From NCBI GenBank assembly GCA_934047225.1, contig OW204000.1, positions 14,774,001 through 14,838,000 of the forward strand: a stretch of DNA of 64,000 bases. Direction: 5' to 3'. The position numbers and the translations under genes are program-made. The notes beneath the pieces were generated by a model. It saw only the letters and a program-made list of their open reading frames with translations. It did no database searches and was not told the DNA's origin. Origin of the DNA: Ypsolopha sequella. Its lineage: Eukaryota > Arthropoda > Insecta > Lepidoptera > Ypsolophidae. This document shows, piece after piece, positions 1 to 11,267 of this stretch (positions are counted from its first letter, which is position 1; the number at the start of each line of letters is the position of its first letter).

Positions 1-3000
1 GCCTGCTACCGTCACACGTCATGGGATGCACTAGCAGCTCCCCAAACAACCCCATACCACCGTCACCGTACGCGAATGCCACAGGTATGTCTTAAAATAC
101 CATAATCTATGCAATTTTCCATCATTCGCCTCGATTTATTAATCTTACAAACAAGGGTGTTCCGATTTAAGTTTGTAACTTATATTTATGAATGCGCCAT
201 TAAATGACATTAACTCTTTCGATGCGAACACTTGTGAAGTTTTATTGTTAAGTTTTTATTGTTATTAAGCCGATTTGAGCACGAGCCTTAGTTTTATTGT
301 AAGTACGCTAACACTTTACCGACCGAGGTAGCATTTAGCGTGTTAAGTGCTTGGAGGTCAATCTTGGCTGCGTTACTAATTTCACCCTTGAAATAAAAAT
401 ACCTGTACAAATCAAGCATTAAGAATTTACATTTTAGTAGTTTACTATACTTTGATGTATTATTTTTTGAGCTTGATTATAGGGGATACGAGTGTTATAT
501 TTTTGAACTTTTTTTAGTGTTCCGTGGTTAGCAAGGAATCCTTATAGTTTCGCCATGTCCGTCTGTCTATTTGTGTCTGTCCGCGGCTTAGATCAGAGAC
601 TTAGTACTAGAAAGCTGTAATTTGGCATGGGGATACATATTATTCACGCCGACAAATTGGTAAAATAAAATCCTGTTTTTTTTTTATGTTACCGCCCTCA
701 CACGCAAAGTGGGAATGATTTTTTTTTCTCGTCTATCCCATGGTGTGGGTGTCATTGGATAGGTCGTTCAAAAACGAAGTTAAAAGGAAAACTATCACAG
801 AAGTTAAAGAGTACAGATCGCGCCAAACTTTTAGTCCCTTTAGTCCTTAGTATAGGACGTTCTTCGGAAGAGCAACTTCCGAGCGGACTAGAAGTTCGGC
901 GCGATCTGTATTAGTCGACAAACTTAAAAAATGTACTTGGAGAAGAAGTCCGCATATTGTGTAGAGCAACTACGGAACCCTACACTGCGCACTTAGCCGG
1001 TTTTTGTTCTGTCGTTTTAAGTAAACACTTATCTACTATTTATAGTTAATGGACAAATACTTCTATGTTTTTCAGTAAAAGATTTAGAAGACCTAATAGA
1101 AGAGAAAATTCAAATGAAAAATATAGGTGAAGTTAAAACAAATGTGAAAATGGAGCTTCCTTCGTGTGATACTATAGTCGAACAGGTAGCTACGGTAGCT
1201 AGAGATAGCGAGGCTTCTATGGTAGCTAGTGATAAAAACGAGCCTTCTGTTATAATCGACCATCCTGTAGAGGATCTACCTAAAGGTATGCTTGTTCACT
1301 TGACGATAGTTATAAACTAGCTAGTTCAAATTCACTGTGATTTCAAATTAACACTGCACTAAATGTACCTAGGTAAATGTACCATTTTACAATCTTGATG
1401 TTGTGATTGTGAACGTGTAACGAAAGATTTTTTTTTGCAATTACTCACGTTTCTATTTAAATAGGTACCAAGTATTTAAACTTTCCCCACATCATAAAGT
1501 TTTCATCGAAAGCTAACGTAATATATGAAATGTGAATCATTAATCCATAGACCCACGCGTCAATGCAAGACGGTTTCTTGTTGCTTGTTCGCACAACTTC
1601 TCTCTTATAAATTGCTAAATGCATGATGGAACGACAACCAATATCGTTGTAAGTAGTTATGCCATGGCCGTAACTAGAGGGGGGATTTGAGGGTACAACC
1701 CCCCAAACCCGAAATTCTAGACAGGAAGTGAAGTTATTTTAAAATGTACGATTTTTCAGTTTTACAAATTTTACAGCTAAAATATGATGTTACAACTACA
1801 AATTCACAATATAGCGAAAAATAATAATTATGTACAGACAGGTAACCAGGCCCAGCGCAAACACTTTCATCCCAAGACCCACAGGTGAGCGATAGATGAG
1901 ATGTGAAATACTTGGTCAATACATACACACATTTTATGCAGTATTTATTAGGTCTTAGGATAATAGTGTTTGCACTGGGCCTGGTTACTTACCTCCTCCT
2001 TTGTCTGTACATAAAACCTTGACTTTTAAGCGTTCGGTTCTTGTTAGCCTGTCAAAATAAGAGGGCATTGAACTGTGACCCAATGATGTTTCCCACTACC
2101 TTCTTGTATGTGATCGTTCGTATCTGTGTATGACACTACTTGTTTCAACGCAACGGCTACACCAGCACTCGTATAGCTTTCAATGAAACCGTTATTTTTA
2201 AAAATTGCTTCTAATTGACTTTCTTGTTCAGGGTTCAACCCCATCCCCCCCGGAACTAAATTCCTAGCTACGGCCTTGAGTAATGCTGATATCATTGTCT
2301 GACATGTCGTTCGGGTGTGAAAAGGGAAAATGTGTAGTATACTCAATTACATTGACTTGATATGTGCACTAAGGAAGGATAATTTTATTTCTTATTACTC
2401 TTATTAGATATTACTACGTGTTTTAATCGTTTATTATTTGATATCAGTTATCATTAATGGTCAATTAATGCTTATTTCATTAAAGTAATTAAAAAAAATT
2501 AAATAATCCCGAAGTTGATGCGCGCGTTGCCATCATGAATCGGAAAGTTTTGAAAAGTTTATTCTTTATGCTCGAGCGTCTTTTTACTTATAACTCGAGA
2601 TTGGCGGAAATAATGTGCGGAGTCACATTATTGAAAGCCAGATAAAATTGTATTGAATTGAATTGACATCAAATTTCACAACATGCAGTGCGTCTGGAAC
2701 CGAAATACTAGAAATAGTACAAAGAATACCAGGAAATGCTGCCGCCTCAAAGCTGAACATGATGGCAAAAGTACCGCATGGTAAGAAGTATCAGCTTAAT
2801 AATATATGGTTGTATCTCCGACACAACCTGCTCCTTTTTTTTGCTATAGCCCGAGTGGTTAGTATTGAGAGTTAATATGTAGGCCTGTATAGTGCGCGCC
2901 AATCTTTTAGTCGCCTCTGAAGCTAGCCCCAAGAATCGACGCATAAGCCGTTTTACGGTGTCAGGGGGACGTTACAGGAGTGAGGGCGCGGAGCACACCC

Positions 3001-6000
3001 GCCTGCGTGCCGCACCACACCCCCCGCTCGCCGTTCAGCAGGTGTCAACACTATGCGTTAGTGTTAGTGCTACGTCCGTACACTACATACACGCGCGTTG
3101 CATGAAAAGTACCTACGAGGAAAAAATTCCATGATTCGTTAAGTTAATCGTTGAATCTGTTTGTTATAGTTTATTGTTTCTGTTGCCTTTATTTGTTGTT
3201 TTGTTGATTTATTTTTGTTAAAGTTTTATTGATTTAGTTTGTTAAAGTTTATTGTTGTTGTTATGCCTCGCGGACGTTATGGCGTTTTAAGGCGCCAATA
3301 TAGGAAAATGGTGTATTAAAATAATTATTGAAGTCAGTGACAATGACGATGCACCCGACGACGACACTGAGGAGGACCAACATTCTACAGACGATAGTGA
3401 TTCGGACGAAAATCTTCCTTCTTCGTGTAGGGAACCAGTTTTTATAGATGGTGTCTCACCTCTCTAAATAAAGCAACAACGTATTTGCCTATATTTTTAC
3501 ATTATAAATTTACTTATTTTTAATATTAATGCGTTTTATTTATATACTTAAGATTGCACTAAAATAATAAATAAATAATTAAATAGCTAGGTACAACAAG
3601 TACACCTTCCCACTTATAGTAAACATTTAATAATCAACCGTTGATATTATTGTTTCCTTGACTGTACCTGCGCAAACTTGCACTCGTAACTCACTCAGAG
3701 GCGACTAAAAGATTGGCGCGCACTATAGCCTGGCTTAGCTTTCGGTCTCACAAAAGACACTTTACTTGGGAATCAACTAACATATTAAGTATGTGATAAT
3801 TTCGTTCGGAAAGGCGGCTCGGCCTTCGGCCTCGCCAAATACACTTTATAAGAGGGTCGATTCAAAGAACAAGAAATAGGTTTGCCGGAAACACGGCTCG
3901 GCCTCCGGCCTCGCTGACATACTATAAGAGGATGAAATCAGTTATAAAAAATCCTTCATTCGGAAACGCGGCTCAGAATACGGCCTCGCAAAAGACACTT
4001 TACCTTGGAATCAAATAAGAGATTAAGTAATAATTTCGTTCAAAAAGGCGACTCAGCCTTCGGCCTCACCAAAGACACTTACCATAGGATCAATTCAGAG
4101 AATAAGAAATAGTTTCGTTTGGAAATGCGGCTCGGGGTTCGGACTCACCAGAGAATTTACCTGGAAATCAAATAAGTGCACCAAAAACACTCCAAACCAA
4201 AGCCAAATACGTTCTATAAAAGTCTAAAGGACCACATAAAAACTAAACGAAGCCGCGGAAAAAATCTAGTAGTGAATAATTTCAGCTTTCAGCTTGCTCT
4301 GATTTTTTCTGAGCCTGTCCTGATTACACAGTCTGGCTACGGCCTTGCTAATATGTCTCATTGGCAATTTCGCAAAGAGTTTCTGAAGTAACACCTGAAT
4401 CTTCAGTGTGAATTTGGCAGCATAAATTATTAAAGTCACCGATACATACTGAACTGAAATATAATGTAACAAAAAGGCAGTGTAACGTGTGCACAACCAA
4501 TATTACCCTACTTAATGGAGTGTTGAGTGCACTTAAAATAATAAGCGGTCGTGTTAATAAAAAGTTTTGTTTCTGATCCTATACAGTGTGTCCCGCGCTA
4601 AAGGGAACAAACGTGGAATGACAATCTGAAAATATTGTAGATATGAATTACACAAAGTCATTTCTTTTAACCCGTTCAGTTTTCGATTTTCCTTAACAAC
4701 TGAAGAGCGATAGATATGGAGTGCGAACGCGCCTTGTAAATTAGATGGGTTTTTTACGTTATCAAAAATACTATTTTGTAGTATGATTTTTGTTTCAATC
4801 TATCCCGCTTATCACTGAATCGGGATCAAGTGTAAAAAAAATCCTTACCTACTTAGATTAGTCGTCTACCCAAGAAGTTCGTCAGAACATAGAAGTTCTA
4901 ACCTTCTTGTCTCTGCCTGACTGAACGATGACATAAAATGAGACGTCTACATTGCAGACCTGTCACAAGGATAAAAAAAAGCCTTTGAGTGTCAAAGATT
5001 ACAGTACTCTTTATACGAATCACTCCCTTCACAAATCCCTCGTCCCATCAACTTTAACTTTTTACTGACTTTTGTAAATAGTCCTCTTATATATACGTTG
5101 TGTAAATTTATAAAATTAAATAATATTAAATTATAAAAAGAATTAATTCTTATAGTAATAATCTTAATATATATACATTTTTTTAATATACATAATATAT
5201 ATATTTGGTACTCATTAATGTTACCTAAGTATATTAATATTTATTTATTTTATTGTAAGTACTCATAGATGTAGAAGTCTACTATATTCTATGTTTGTAG
5301 TTTCACGCTTGAAAATGCAAGTTAGGGGAACAAAAAAAAAATCTGTAAGCGTCCTTCCTTGAGTCTTTTCGCTTAAAACAAGATATTGGCGGAACTAATG
5401 TGCGCAGACACGTTTAAAGAAGCCAGATAAAACGGCTAATAATAATAAAAAAAAGCCCGAAGTTGGTCCGCTTAAATAAGACTTGGGCTCGGTCCAAAGG
5501 ACTTTTAAGGTAAATGCTAAACTCAAGCGGACTAGCCCTATTTCGGTAAAAAGCCGGTCCGATCCGAATTGGTCCGAAAAGGTCCGTTAAATTACTTTAA
5601 GTGAGTTATGCAATAAATACAGGGTTACAATTTAATATTTCGACTCCGTCAATAGAGTCGGTATCACACACATCCGTCGAATAACATTATTTTGCATGCT
5701 ATACTTGCATAAAAAATTCATAATCGTTTCGTTAAATACAACGGATTATATTAGCGGACTGGCTGGACGGACAACTTTCCGCGAAAATTGAGGAATCGAG
5801 GAAAAAACTCAGTTGTTTCATAAATTTTGGTCGGATAGCTATGTACCTAACCTTTCTATGGAACAGCTGATTTCTTTTTTGCGATTCGAGGGTTGGCTCT
5901 ATAGTAAAAGTTATTCATATGGACGAGTACTATCGCCAGTTTTTAAATGTTTGTTTTGAGACGACAAATGGATCAAGTTCTTCAAACTTTTTATTGAAGG

Positions 6001-9000
6001 TTGCGAGTACCCGTTTTGTTACAGAATTTTCGGCGTACTTGGTTCGGTTTGAACTAGCGTAAAAAAGAGGCGTATGTCTTGTGCGTTTAACTGGAGTGCA
6101 GAACCATAACATTTTACTAACAAGGTCAGCACAATTTAGAGATCCGCTGCACACATCGTGCACCACAGACATATCAAGAAGTGTTCGTCGGTCTCCAGAC
6201 ACATTACTTCATGCTGGTTGCACCAATCATCGTAATCGCCTGAGCGCTGCTGACTACGGTAATTTAGGTGTTTTAGAAAAACACGTTGTATTCTTTCAAT
6301 TGCATCTTTGTGTTTCATGTATTGCGGATTCCAAACACTACAGCAGTATTCGAGAACACTTCGGACGTGGGCATAATATAAAGTTTTAATGCAGTGAATG
6401 TCAGAAAAACATTTTTCCCATCCTGTCCCATCTCTACTGAACAACCTGTATAATATATGGTACTTGGTTAAACGACAATGAATTTTCCGTGCAGTAGTCA
6501 CCTTTTGAGAATGATTAATCTTTTATTTCCGCTTTAGGCATTTAACCCCTTACCGCATACGAAACCATATATGCTATCTAAAGTTTCTAATTTTTTCACA
6601 GTCTATTAAAAGGTCATACATTTGAAAACTAACTTGAATCAGAAAAATTATTTCGTCGTAGAACGGAACGTAATTATTTGTCTATGGCAAGTGTAATCTG
6701 TCAAAACTATTTGAGGTTTTGTGTAACGTACCCACGCAGTGAAGTACAAAGATAATAGTGTGAATTTCATCAGTGGATATTAAATATAAACCGGTAAGTT
6801 TGAACTTCAAAGAAAATCATAATAAATTCTTTCAACCTTCTAAAACATGAGGATGTGTGTATTTTTATTTTTTATTTACGTTTTCTTCAGGTTTTAGAAT
6901 CTTTTTTGCAACTGCCATATTTGGCTTCGTATGCATTCCCGTCAAAAACATTGTTGTTCATATACGGCTTCGTATGCATTTGAGCTTTTTTACTGCTTTT
7001 TCAGAAATGGATCCTTCTCGCTTTTATGGCACTTCTAAGCATGTTCAGCCTATACCTGGTGATGGTTTCGTGAGTTATGATGATATTGCTTTTGACTCCG
7101 ACCCTGACTACGACCCTTCCTCTAGCCGAGCACCTAAAAGAAAACATGTTATCATATCCAACTCCAAATCTGATAGTTTTGATGATGATAATGTGGCTTT
7201 ACAAAACTACCAGGCTCCGTCTACATCGAAGGGAAAAGGAAGGGCAAAGGGTAAAAAAGCGAAAAAAGACCAGGTTATGGTGAAAAAAACCTTGTGTTCA
7301 AAGGAAATACAGATTTACCGGATATCATAAAACAGTTCGATTCACCAGCAGATATTTCAAGTTTCAAGAATGTATTGGTCAAAGAATGTAGGTCAGTCGC
7401 AAGTTCAAGAGGCTATGACATGTAACCGATTTGAAACTGTAAAACAATTTTTGCATTTCAACAATAATGAAAACTATCATCCTGGGATCACCGTCATCAA
7501 GCCGAGTCGGCACTCCATCCAGTTTGCCTGATTCACCAACACCCAGCAAAAAGTCCCGAAAAACTCGTTCAAAACGAAAAATTTTCTTTTTGTGTTATAA
7601 CAACAAAAGAAACTGCTTCGTACATTTTCACAAAATGTAATTGAAAATTTACTTGAACGCATTCAAAGCCATATATGACTCCACATTATTTTACTATAAT
7701 GCATACGAAGCCATATATGGCTTCATACTTTTATTTCTAATATATGGGATATAATTTTTTTTTTTCAAATTTTATCGGTTATTTTGGCTAAATAAATCAA
7801 TATTTTGAAACAAGAAAATTTTTATTGCATCTCCTTGATAATTCATGCAGTAAGGGGTTAAATAAAAATAATGGGATTATGCACGTTTCAATTTAATGCT
7901 AGTTTGCTACCCATTAACCTTCTCAAATTCACTTCACACAAACGCCTTTTTGAATCGCACATCGTCGAGTATGTATTTGTTTTAGAACGCTACTACCTGA
8001 GATGAACGACTACATTTGGGAACAAGACACCTAGCGAGAAAACCGTAAGTATTTTACAGTAACGTCAGAACCCCGTTCCACAGATACCCACGCCTGTCTC
8101 CCAGAGGGGTAGGCACAGATTCAGGAGACTATAGATTTTCATCTGCTACGATCCTGACACCAATCTTTCAACAAAAAAAAACCTTTATCTACTCCCATAC
8201 TAAAATAAGGTATAATTGCAACATCAAAAGCGAATTTATAAGAATCTACGTTGTTTGACCGATGTTATAATATTACATTATAACACCGCAATTCTGCGCT
8301 GTGATTGGCCAAATTTTTATAACACCGCTAGAGAACAAATTTCAAGCGATAACAGTCTGTCTTAATTTTATAGGCTACGGCCTCTACTTGTTCTCGGGCC
8401 TGATTGGTCTCAGGCATACTAATTCCAATCGTATCACAATGTCTCAAATTATGTTACAATTGCACAAAATACTGTTTTATTTCTTTTCGTTACATACAAT
8501 AATATTATATTATCAAAGTTAACTATTTTGAACAATTAATATATAAAACGACAAGTACTATAACTCACGCGATTTCTAATTGTATATTTCAGAAACTCAC
8601 AATGTCGACCTTGCACAAATGAAAGTTGAAGAAAATCCTGAACCTGAACCGATGTCAAGGATACAAAGTGAAGACAAATTATCCAGATTAGAGGAAATTG
8701 TTGAAAAAGTTGTAGAAAGACTAAGTGTCAAGGATATGGTGATGGTTTCACAAAATGGGCACAAAACGACTGAAGTAGTTAAACCATCTAATGGTGATAA
8801 AGACCAGAACGAGATACCGAGTGAACCACAGGCGACAGATGTAGCGGAAGAGGAAAGAGAAGACAATGAGTACGTATACCAGCTAGCAATAACTTACTGA
8901 AACCACATAATCTACAAATTTTCCTGCCTTAACAACTTACCCAAAGAAACTTATCACGGAAACCAATAGTTAAGGAATAAGAAACATTTAAGAGGCGGTT

Positions 9001-11062
9001 AGCAGCCGGATTGTGAAAAACCCGCCTTTTTCTAATTAATCGAAACAGAACACTTTAATCCAAAATTTGATCAATAGTTATTCAACAAAATCTTAACAAA
9101 TGTACTGTGTAAACTGTCATCGCAAAATTTCCATTGGTTTCAGTAAATTAGAATTTTAAAATTTTGATCAATATATTATAATGAGCTTTTTTAAGCTTTA
9201 TTTATTTCTTCTCTTTATTAATAGTAAAACAATAAAAATAAGTTTTTACTGGATATATTTTGGCCCACGGTATGGGGCCGTCATCAATACCGTGGCCCGA
9301 AATATATCGAGTAAAGACCCATTTTTATTGTTTTACTAAATAAAGAAAAGAAATTTTAAAATTTAGGTTGTTTATTGTATAAAATTTATTATTATTAATA
9401 TTTATTTCTCCCGACAAAAACTCCAAAATCCCGAAATTTTCTCGAGATATTTTGGTTTTACGATCTGAATAGGATAGGCCTAGTACGGACCCTAAAAACT
9501 TGGTAAATCACAACAACATAGAATACTAGCTTTTGCCCGCGGCTCCGCTCGCGAAATGCTCGGTTTAACGTCAACCTTTTTCCCGCGGGAACAGTGCTTT
9601 TTTTTCGAGATAAAATGTAGCATATGTGTTAAATTAGGATATAAACTATCTCCTCTCCAAATTTTATCCAAATCCGTCCACCAGTTTAAGCGTGAAGAAG
9701 TAACAAACATACTAACACCCTTCACATTTATAATATTAGTGGGATAGAACATTTAAGATAGAAAATTTCACTTAATGGAGACATAATTAATTTTTTTAAA
9801 TAAGTACGTCTGCATTCCAAGATTCTTGGAAAATGGCCTGCCTAGTGCCTGACCGGGAATCGAACTGGAAACATTTGAAAAAAAAAAACAACCTGTGTTT
9901 CTATGACATCGATCGAAAGGGCAGAGAATATAAAAAGGGTCAGTTATATGGACTAATTCTTTCTTAATGACATAGTTAGTATCTTAAATTAGAGGAAGAC
10001 CATGAAAGTTAGCATTTTTATTACAAATCAAGGCAATGGACAAAAAAACCGGCCAAGCGCGAGTCGGACTCAATACGGGTACGGAATCCTAAAAACATGG
10101 TAAATAATTCCACTTGTTATGAACCTCCAACTAAACTTGACACGATTTATTTAACAGTACGTATCTAGAGGGTCTAATAAAGTTGGTAATTGATATCTTC
10201 CTAAATAATTAAATATTTGTAATTTTCAGACTTTTCCTACATATGTGTGTGCTATAAGACCTGGCCTGGTACTCCCAAGAAGATTCGGTCGATCGTTTAT
10301 CGTTCGAGCATACCTGATAGAGATGGATATACGACCGAACCATATTCGATCGAATTTTGTCACTTCAGAGTAGGCCCTCTGTACCTGTTAACGAAATTTC
10401 AAGTTTCCAAGTCAACAGAAAGTGCCCTATAGGTTTTGATTCCCTTGCGGGGGTGTCAAAAATTTGTATGAAGTTTATCATGAAAAGTGCAATAACTTTT
10501 TTTTCAAGTCAAGTTAGAAGCCTGATTTTTTACAGCACCATGGATGGGGTTGCAGACTTCTGTAGGACGTATATTACGCGACACGGGGGAATGCGGGTGA
10601 TTTCATAGTCACTCCCGCTATGTCGCGAACTACATCAGTTTCAACTTCATATCGCATACGGGGCCCGAGTAAAAGGGTTTAGACAGAGGGTCCCGTTTTT
10701 TCATTTTGAGGTACGAAAACCTAAAAACAGAAAAAAGAAAAATATAAAAAGAAAAAATTGTGGATGAAGTCCAAGTGCGGGCTACTTATTTAAAAAAATT
10801 AAATCATGTCTCCCATTAAAGTACTTTCCCTACAAAGCCCATTGAAATGGAACGCCCAGTATATATAGAACGTACGAAAAATAACTGCATATTTTTTGTT
10901 ATTTACAGGTCCGATGAGGAAGAAGACAAGCAAGCAAGTCCCAGTCAGTCAGCGAGCAGTCGTGCCACACGGTGGGAAGCTCTAGCTGACATCGCTGCCG
11001 AATTACCACCCTCCCTCACCGTCGACCCGCTCACAGGGCAAATATATGCACTGTCCAAATAA
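1..11062 (+). CDS. Unrecognised acidic nuclear-type protein, C-terminal 240 residues (four exons, 5' end outside window)
   Basis: Four exons join in one frame: 3-84 (phase 1 out, donor GTATGT), 1076-1285, 8593-8869 and 10909-11062 (stop TAA). Together they give 241 codons with no internal stop, and every intron is GT-AG with matching phase. The gene starts left of the window. The visible protein begins with a Ser/Pro/Asn-rich stretch. It continues through a charged segment with a possible short helix (SRLEEIVEKVVERL), then an acidic run (EEEREDNESDEEED), and ends in a more ordered tail containing RWEALADIAAELPPSL and the end GQIYALSK. No catalytic motif, membrane segment or signal peptide is visible. 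The acidic, low-complexity composition suggests a nuclear or scaffold protein, but that is inference. A poly(A) signal AATAAA lies at 11121-11126. It converges with the REXO5-like gene, whose stop is 205 bases away. I do not recognise the family. Confidence 0.8.
85..1075 (+). other. Intron 1 of the unrecognised gene
   Basis: A GT-AG intron with no coding sequence of its own. It holds a dispersed repeat at about 519-640 (a stretch near a Gln/Cys-rich TCTGTCTGTCCGCGG motif also found around 16260-16310), a small hairpin MITE at 814-908 and a short repeat at 940-1015 that recurs near 18833-18920. The rest is AT-rich and unassigned. Confidence 0.7.
814..908. mobile_element. 95-bp hairpin MITE flanked by TA
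   Basis: The ends are inverted copies with a few mismatches: CAGATCGCGCCAAACTTTTA on the left and its near-complement at 884-908. TA dinucleotides flank both sides (812-813 and 909-910), as expected for a TA-targeting MITE. It has no coding capacity. Confidence 0.65.
1831..2011. mobile_element. Palindromic MITE of about 180 bp
   Basis: The left arm starts TGTACAGACAGGTAACCAGG and continues CCCAGCGCAAACAC. The right arm ends as its inverted copy (GTGTTTGCACTGGGCCTGGT to TGTCTGTACA) with a 9-base insertion near the tip. It is a non-coding fold-back element in intron 2 of the first gene. Confidence 0.6.
2044..2346 (-). other. Unassigned 100-codon open frame inside an intron
   Basis: An open frame with ordinary protein-like composition that includes SALLKAVARNLVPGGMG and GFIESYTSAGVAVALKQVV. 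Unlike most chance frames in this AT-rich DNA it is not dominated by Lys, Asn, Phe and Ile. It lies on the strand opposite the host gene, directly beside a MITE (1831-2011), with no obvious splice partners. It could be a transposon fragment, a captured exon or an isolated pseudogene. I do not recognise the sequence, and function is unknown. Confidence 0.3.
2490..2670. repeat. Dispersed repeat copy, related to 5330-5465
   Basis: The phrase around ATTGGCGGAAATAATGTGCG followed by AGCCAGATAAAA recurs at 5385-5440 (ATTGGCGGAACTAATGTGCG, then AGCCAGATAAAA). The CCCGAAGTTG phrase also occurs in both copies. They look like two diverged copies of one non-coding repeat family in the same intron. Confidence 0.5.
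2890..3725. mobile_element. 836-bp DNA transposon with perfect 31-bp terminal inverted repeats
   Basis: Bases 2890-2920 (TAGTGCGCGCCAATCTTTTA and 11 more) are the exact reverse complement of 3695-3725. TA flanks each side (2888-2889 and 3726-3727), consistent with a TA target duplication. Inside is a short frame starting at the ATG near 3263 (MPRGRYGVLRRQYRK, soon closed by a stop). It is followed by a segment at about 3325-3455 rich in Asp and Glu (EVSDNDDAPDDDTEED), resembling the acidic start of some transposases. Most coding sequence is missing, so it is a non-autonomous derivative. The superfamily is uncertain. Confidence 0.8.
3728..4165. repeat. Diverged minisatellite, about five units of roughly 90 bp
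   Basis: The phrase CGGCTCGGCCTTCGGCCTCG, followed by CCAAAGACACTTTACC, recurs with changes near 3740, 3814, 3896, 3970, 4050 and 4130. The units are separated by AT-rich text containing AATAAGAAATAG or AATAATTTCGTT. The array abuts the right end of the 836-bp TIR element. The internal GGCCTTCGGCC core is itself a small palindrome. Confidence 0.65.
4166..5929. other. AT-rich intron stretch with no gene seen
   Basis: This part of intron 2 shows short open frames only and very AT-rich text around 5090-5270. A second copy of the 2490-2670 repeat lies at about 5330-5465. Bases 5640-5930 probably belong to the 3' end of the LINE remnant that follows, but I cannot place the boundary. Confidence 0.5.
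5930..6501 (-). pseudogene. Remnant of a non-LTR retrotransposon ORF2 (C-terminal end of the reverse transcriptase)
   Basis: Two overlapping minus-strand frames, 6501-6136 and 6202-5930, together carry a C-terminal LINE ORF2 segment. The upstream one includes TLYYAHVRSVLEYCCSVWNP and the phrase IERIQRVFLKHLNY, both typical of the region after the reverse-transcriptase core in CR1/jockey-type LINEs. The second continues with DVCSGSLNCADLVSKM and the closing part before the stop. A frameshift separates them, and the catalytic domain is absent. It is a 5'-truncated, decayed copy. The exact clade (CR1-like versus jockey-like) cannot be settled by eye. Confidence 0.7.
6546..7857 (+). mobile_element. 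Internally deleted piggyBac-like transposon
   Basis: The element is bounded by TTAA on both sides (6542-6545 and 7858-7861), the piggyBac target. Its ends are inverted: CCCCTTACCGCAT on the left and ATGCAGTAAGGGG on the right. Subterminal copies of a GCATACGAAGCCATATATGG-like word lie near both ends, in both orientations (6560, 6920, 6965, 7665, 7700). This explains why the flanks read as repeated GGCTTCGTATGCATT phrases. The interior keeps only the start of the transposase and short scraps of its body. Confidence 0.85.
7007..7480 (+). pseudogene. piggyBac transposase N-terminal remnant
   Basis: The frame starts at the ATG at 7007, just after a TTTTTCAG acceptor-like sequence, with MDPSRFYG. 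It carries the acidic DSDPDYDPSSS stretch and a Lys-rich segment (KGKGRAKGKKAKK) typical of piggyBac transposase N-termini. The frame is broken at about 7285. Fragments continue in another frame (DLPDIIKQFDSPADISSF), and a later scrap at about 7405-7470 reads EAMTCNRFETVKQFLHF, a phrase of the piggyBac DDE domain. The catalytic Asp residues are missing, so no active enzyme is made. Confidence 0.8.
8068..8163 (-). repeat. 3' end fragment of a LINE (same family as 46735-47190)
   Basis: On the minus strand the text GTCAGGATCGTAGCAGATG followed by a CTCTGGGAGACAGGCGTGGG phrase matches the tail at about 47113-47165 (GATCGTAGCAGATGATGC, then CTCTGGGAGACCGGCG). It is a truncated 3' end without coding content. 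Confidence 0.5.
8993..9375. repeat. Repeat copy merging into a long palindrome centred near 9280
   Basis: Bases 8993-9170 share a family with 26745-26990 in opposite orientation. The marker is AGCAGCCGGATTGTGAAA followed by CCCGCCTTTTTCTAATTAAT. From about 9200 the sequence is an inverted repeat. The inner arms are 9223-9270 and 9289-9337 (GCCCACGGTATGGGGCCGTC against AATACCGTGGCCCG), and weaker pairing extends to about 9150 and 9370. This is a non-coding fold-back element. Confidence 0.6.
9518..9750 (+). repeat. LINE/SINE-type 3' tail ending in ATAATATTAGTGGGAT
   Basis: The start TACTAGCTTTTGCCCGCGGC, the phrase CCAAATCCGTCCACCAGTTT and the end TTATAATATTAGTGGGAT form a layout I associate with abundant lepidopteran non-LTR element 3' ends. 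A related, more diverged copy starts near 14632 (TAACTAGCTGTTGCCCGCGT). There is no coding content beyond chance frames. Confidence 0.5.
9776..10908. other. Rest of intron 3, repeats only
   Basis: It includes a dispersed piece at about 10026-10110 (ACCGGCCAAGCGCGAGTCGG, then ACGGGTACGGAATCC) and a hairpin at about 10568-10625. In the hairpin TTACGCGACACGG pairs with TATGTCGCGAA across a GATTTCATAGTC loop, and it is related to 47577-47650. No host coding sequence was found until the acceptor at 10908. Confidence 0.55.
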
Positions 11063-11267
11063 AATACCTTCCAGTTTTGTAACTAAACTATCTTTAAAAG
11101 TCAAATGTTTTTTTTGTCTAAATAAATCTTATTGATGTGATGTTTACCCGGTTATATGATTTCCTTAATACAAATCGATTTTCTTTTTGTTCGGTGCTGG
11201 GAATTAATAACAATTTTTTATCACATAATAAAATAAAGTTTTATTACTCACTTAACTGCAGCCACAA

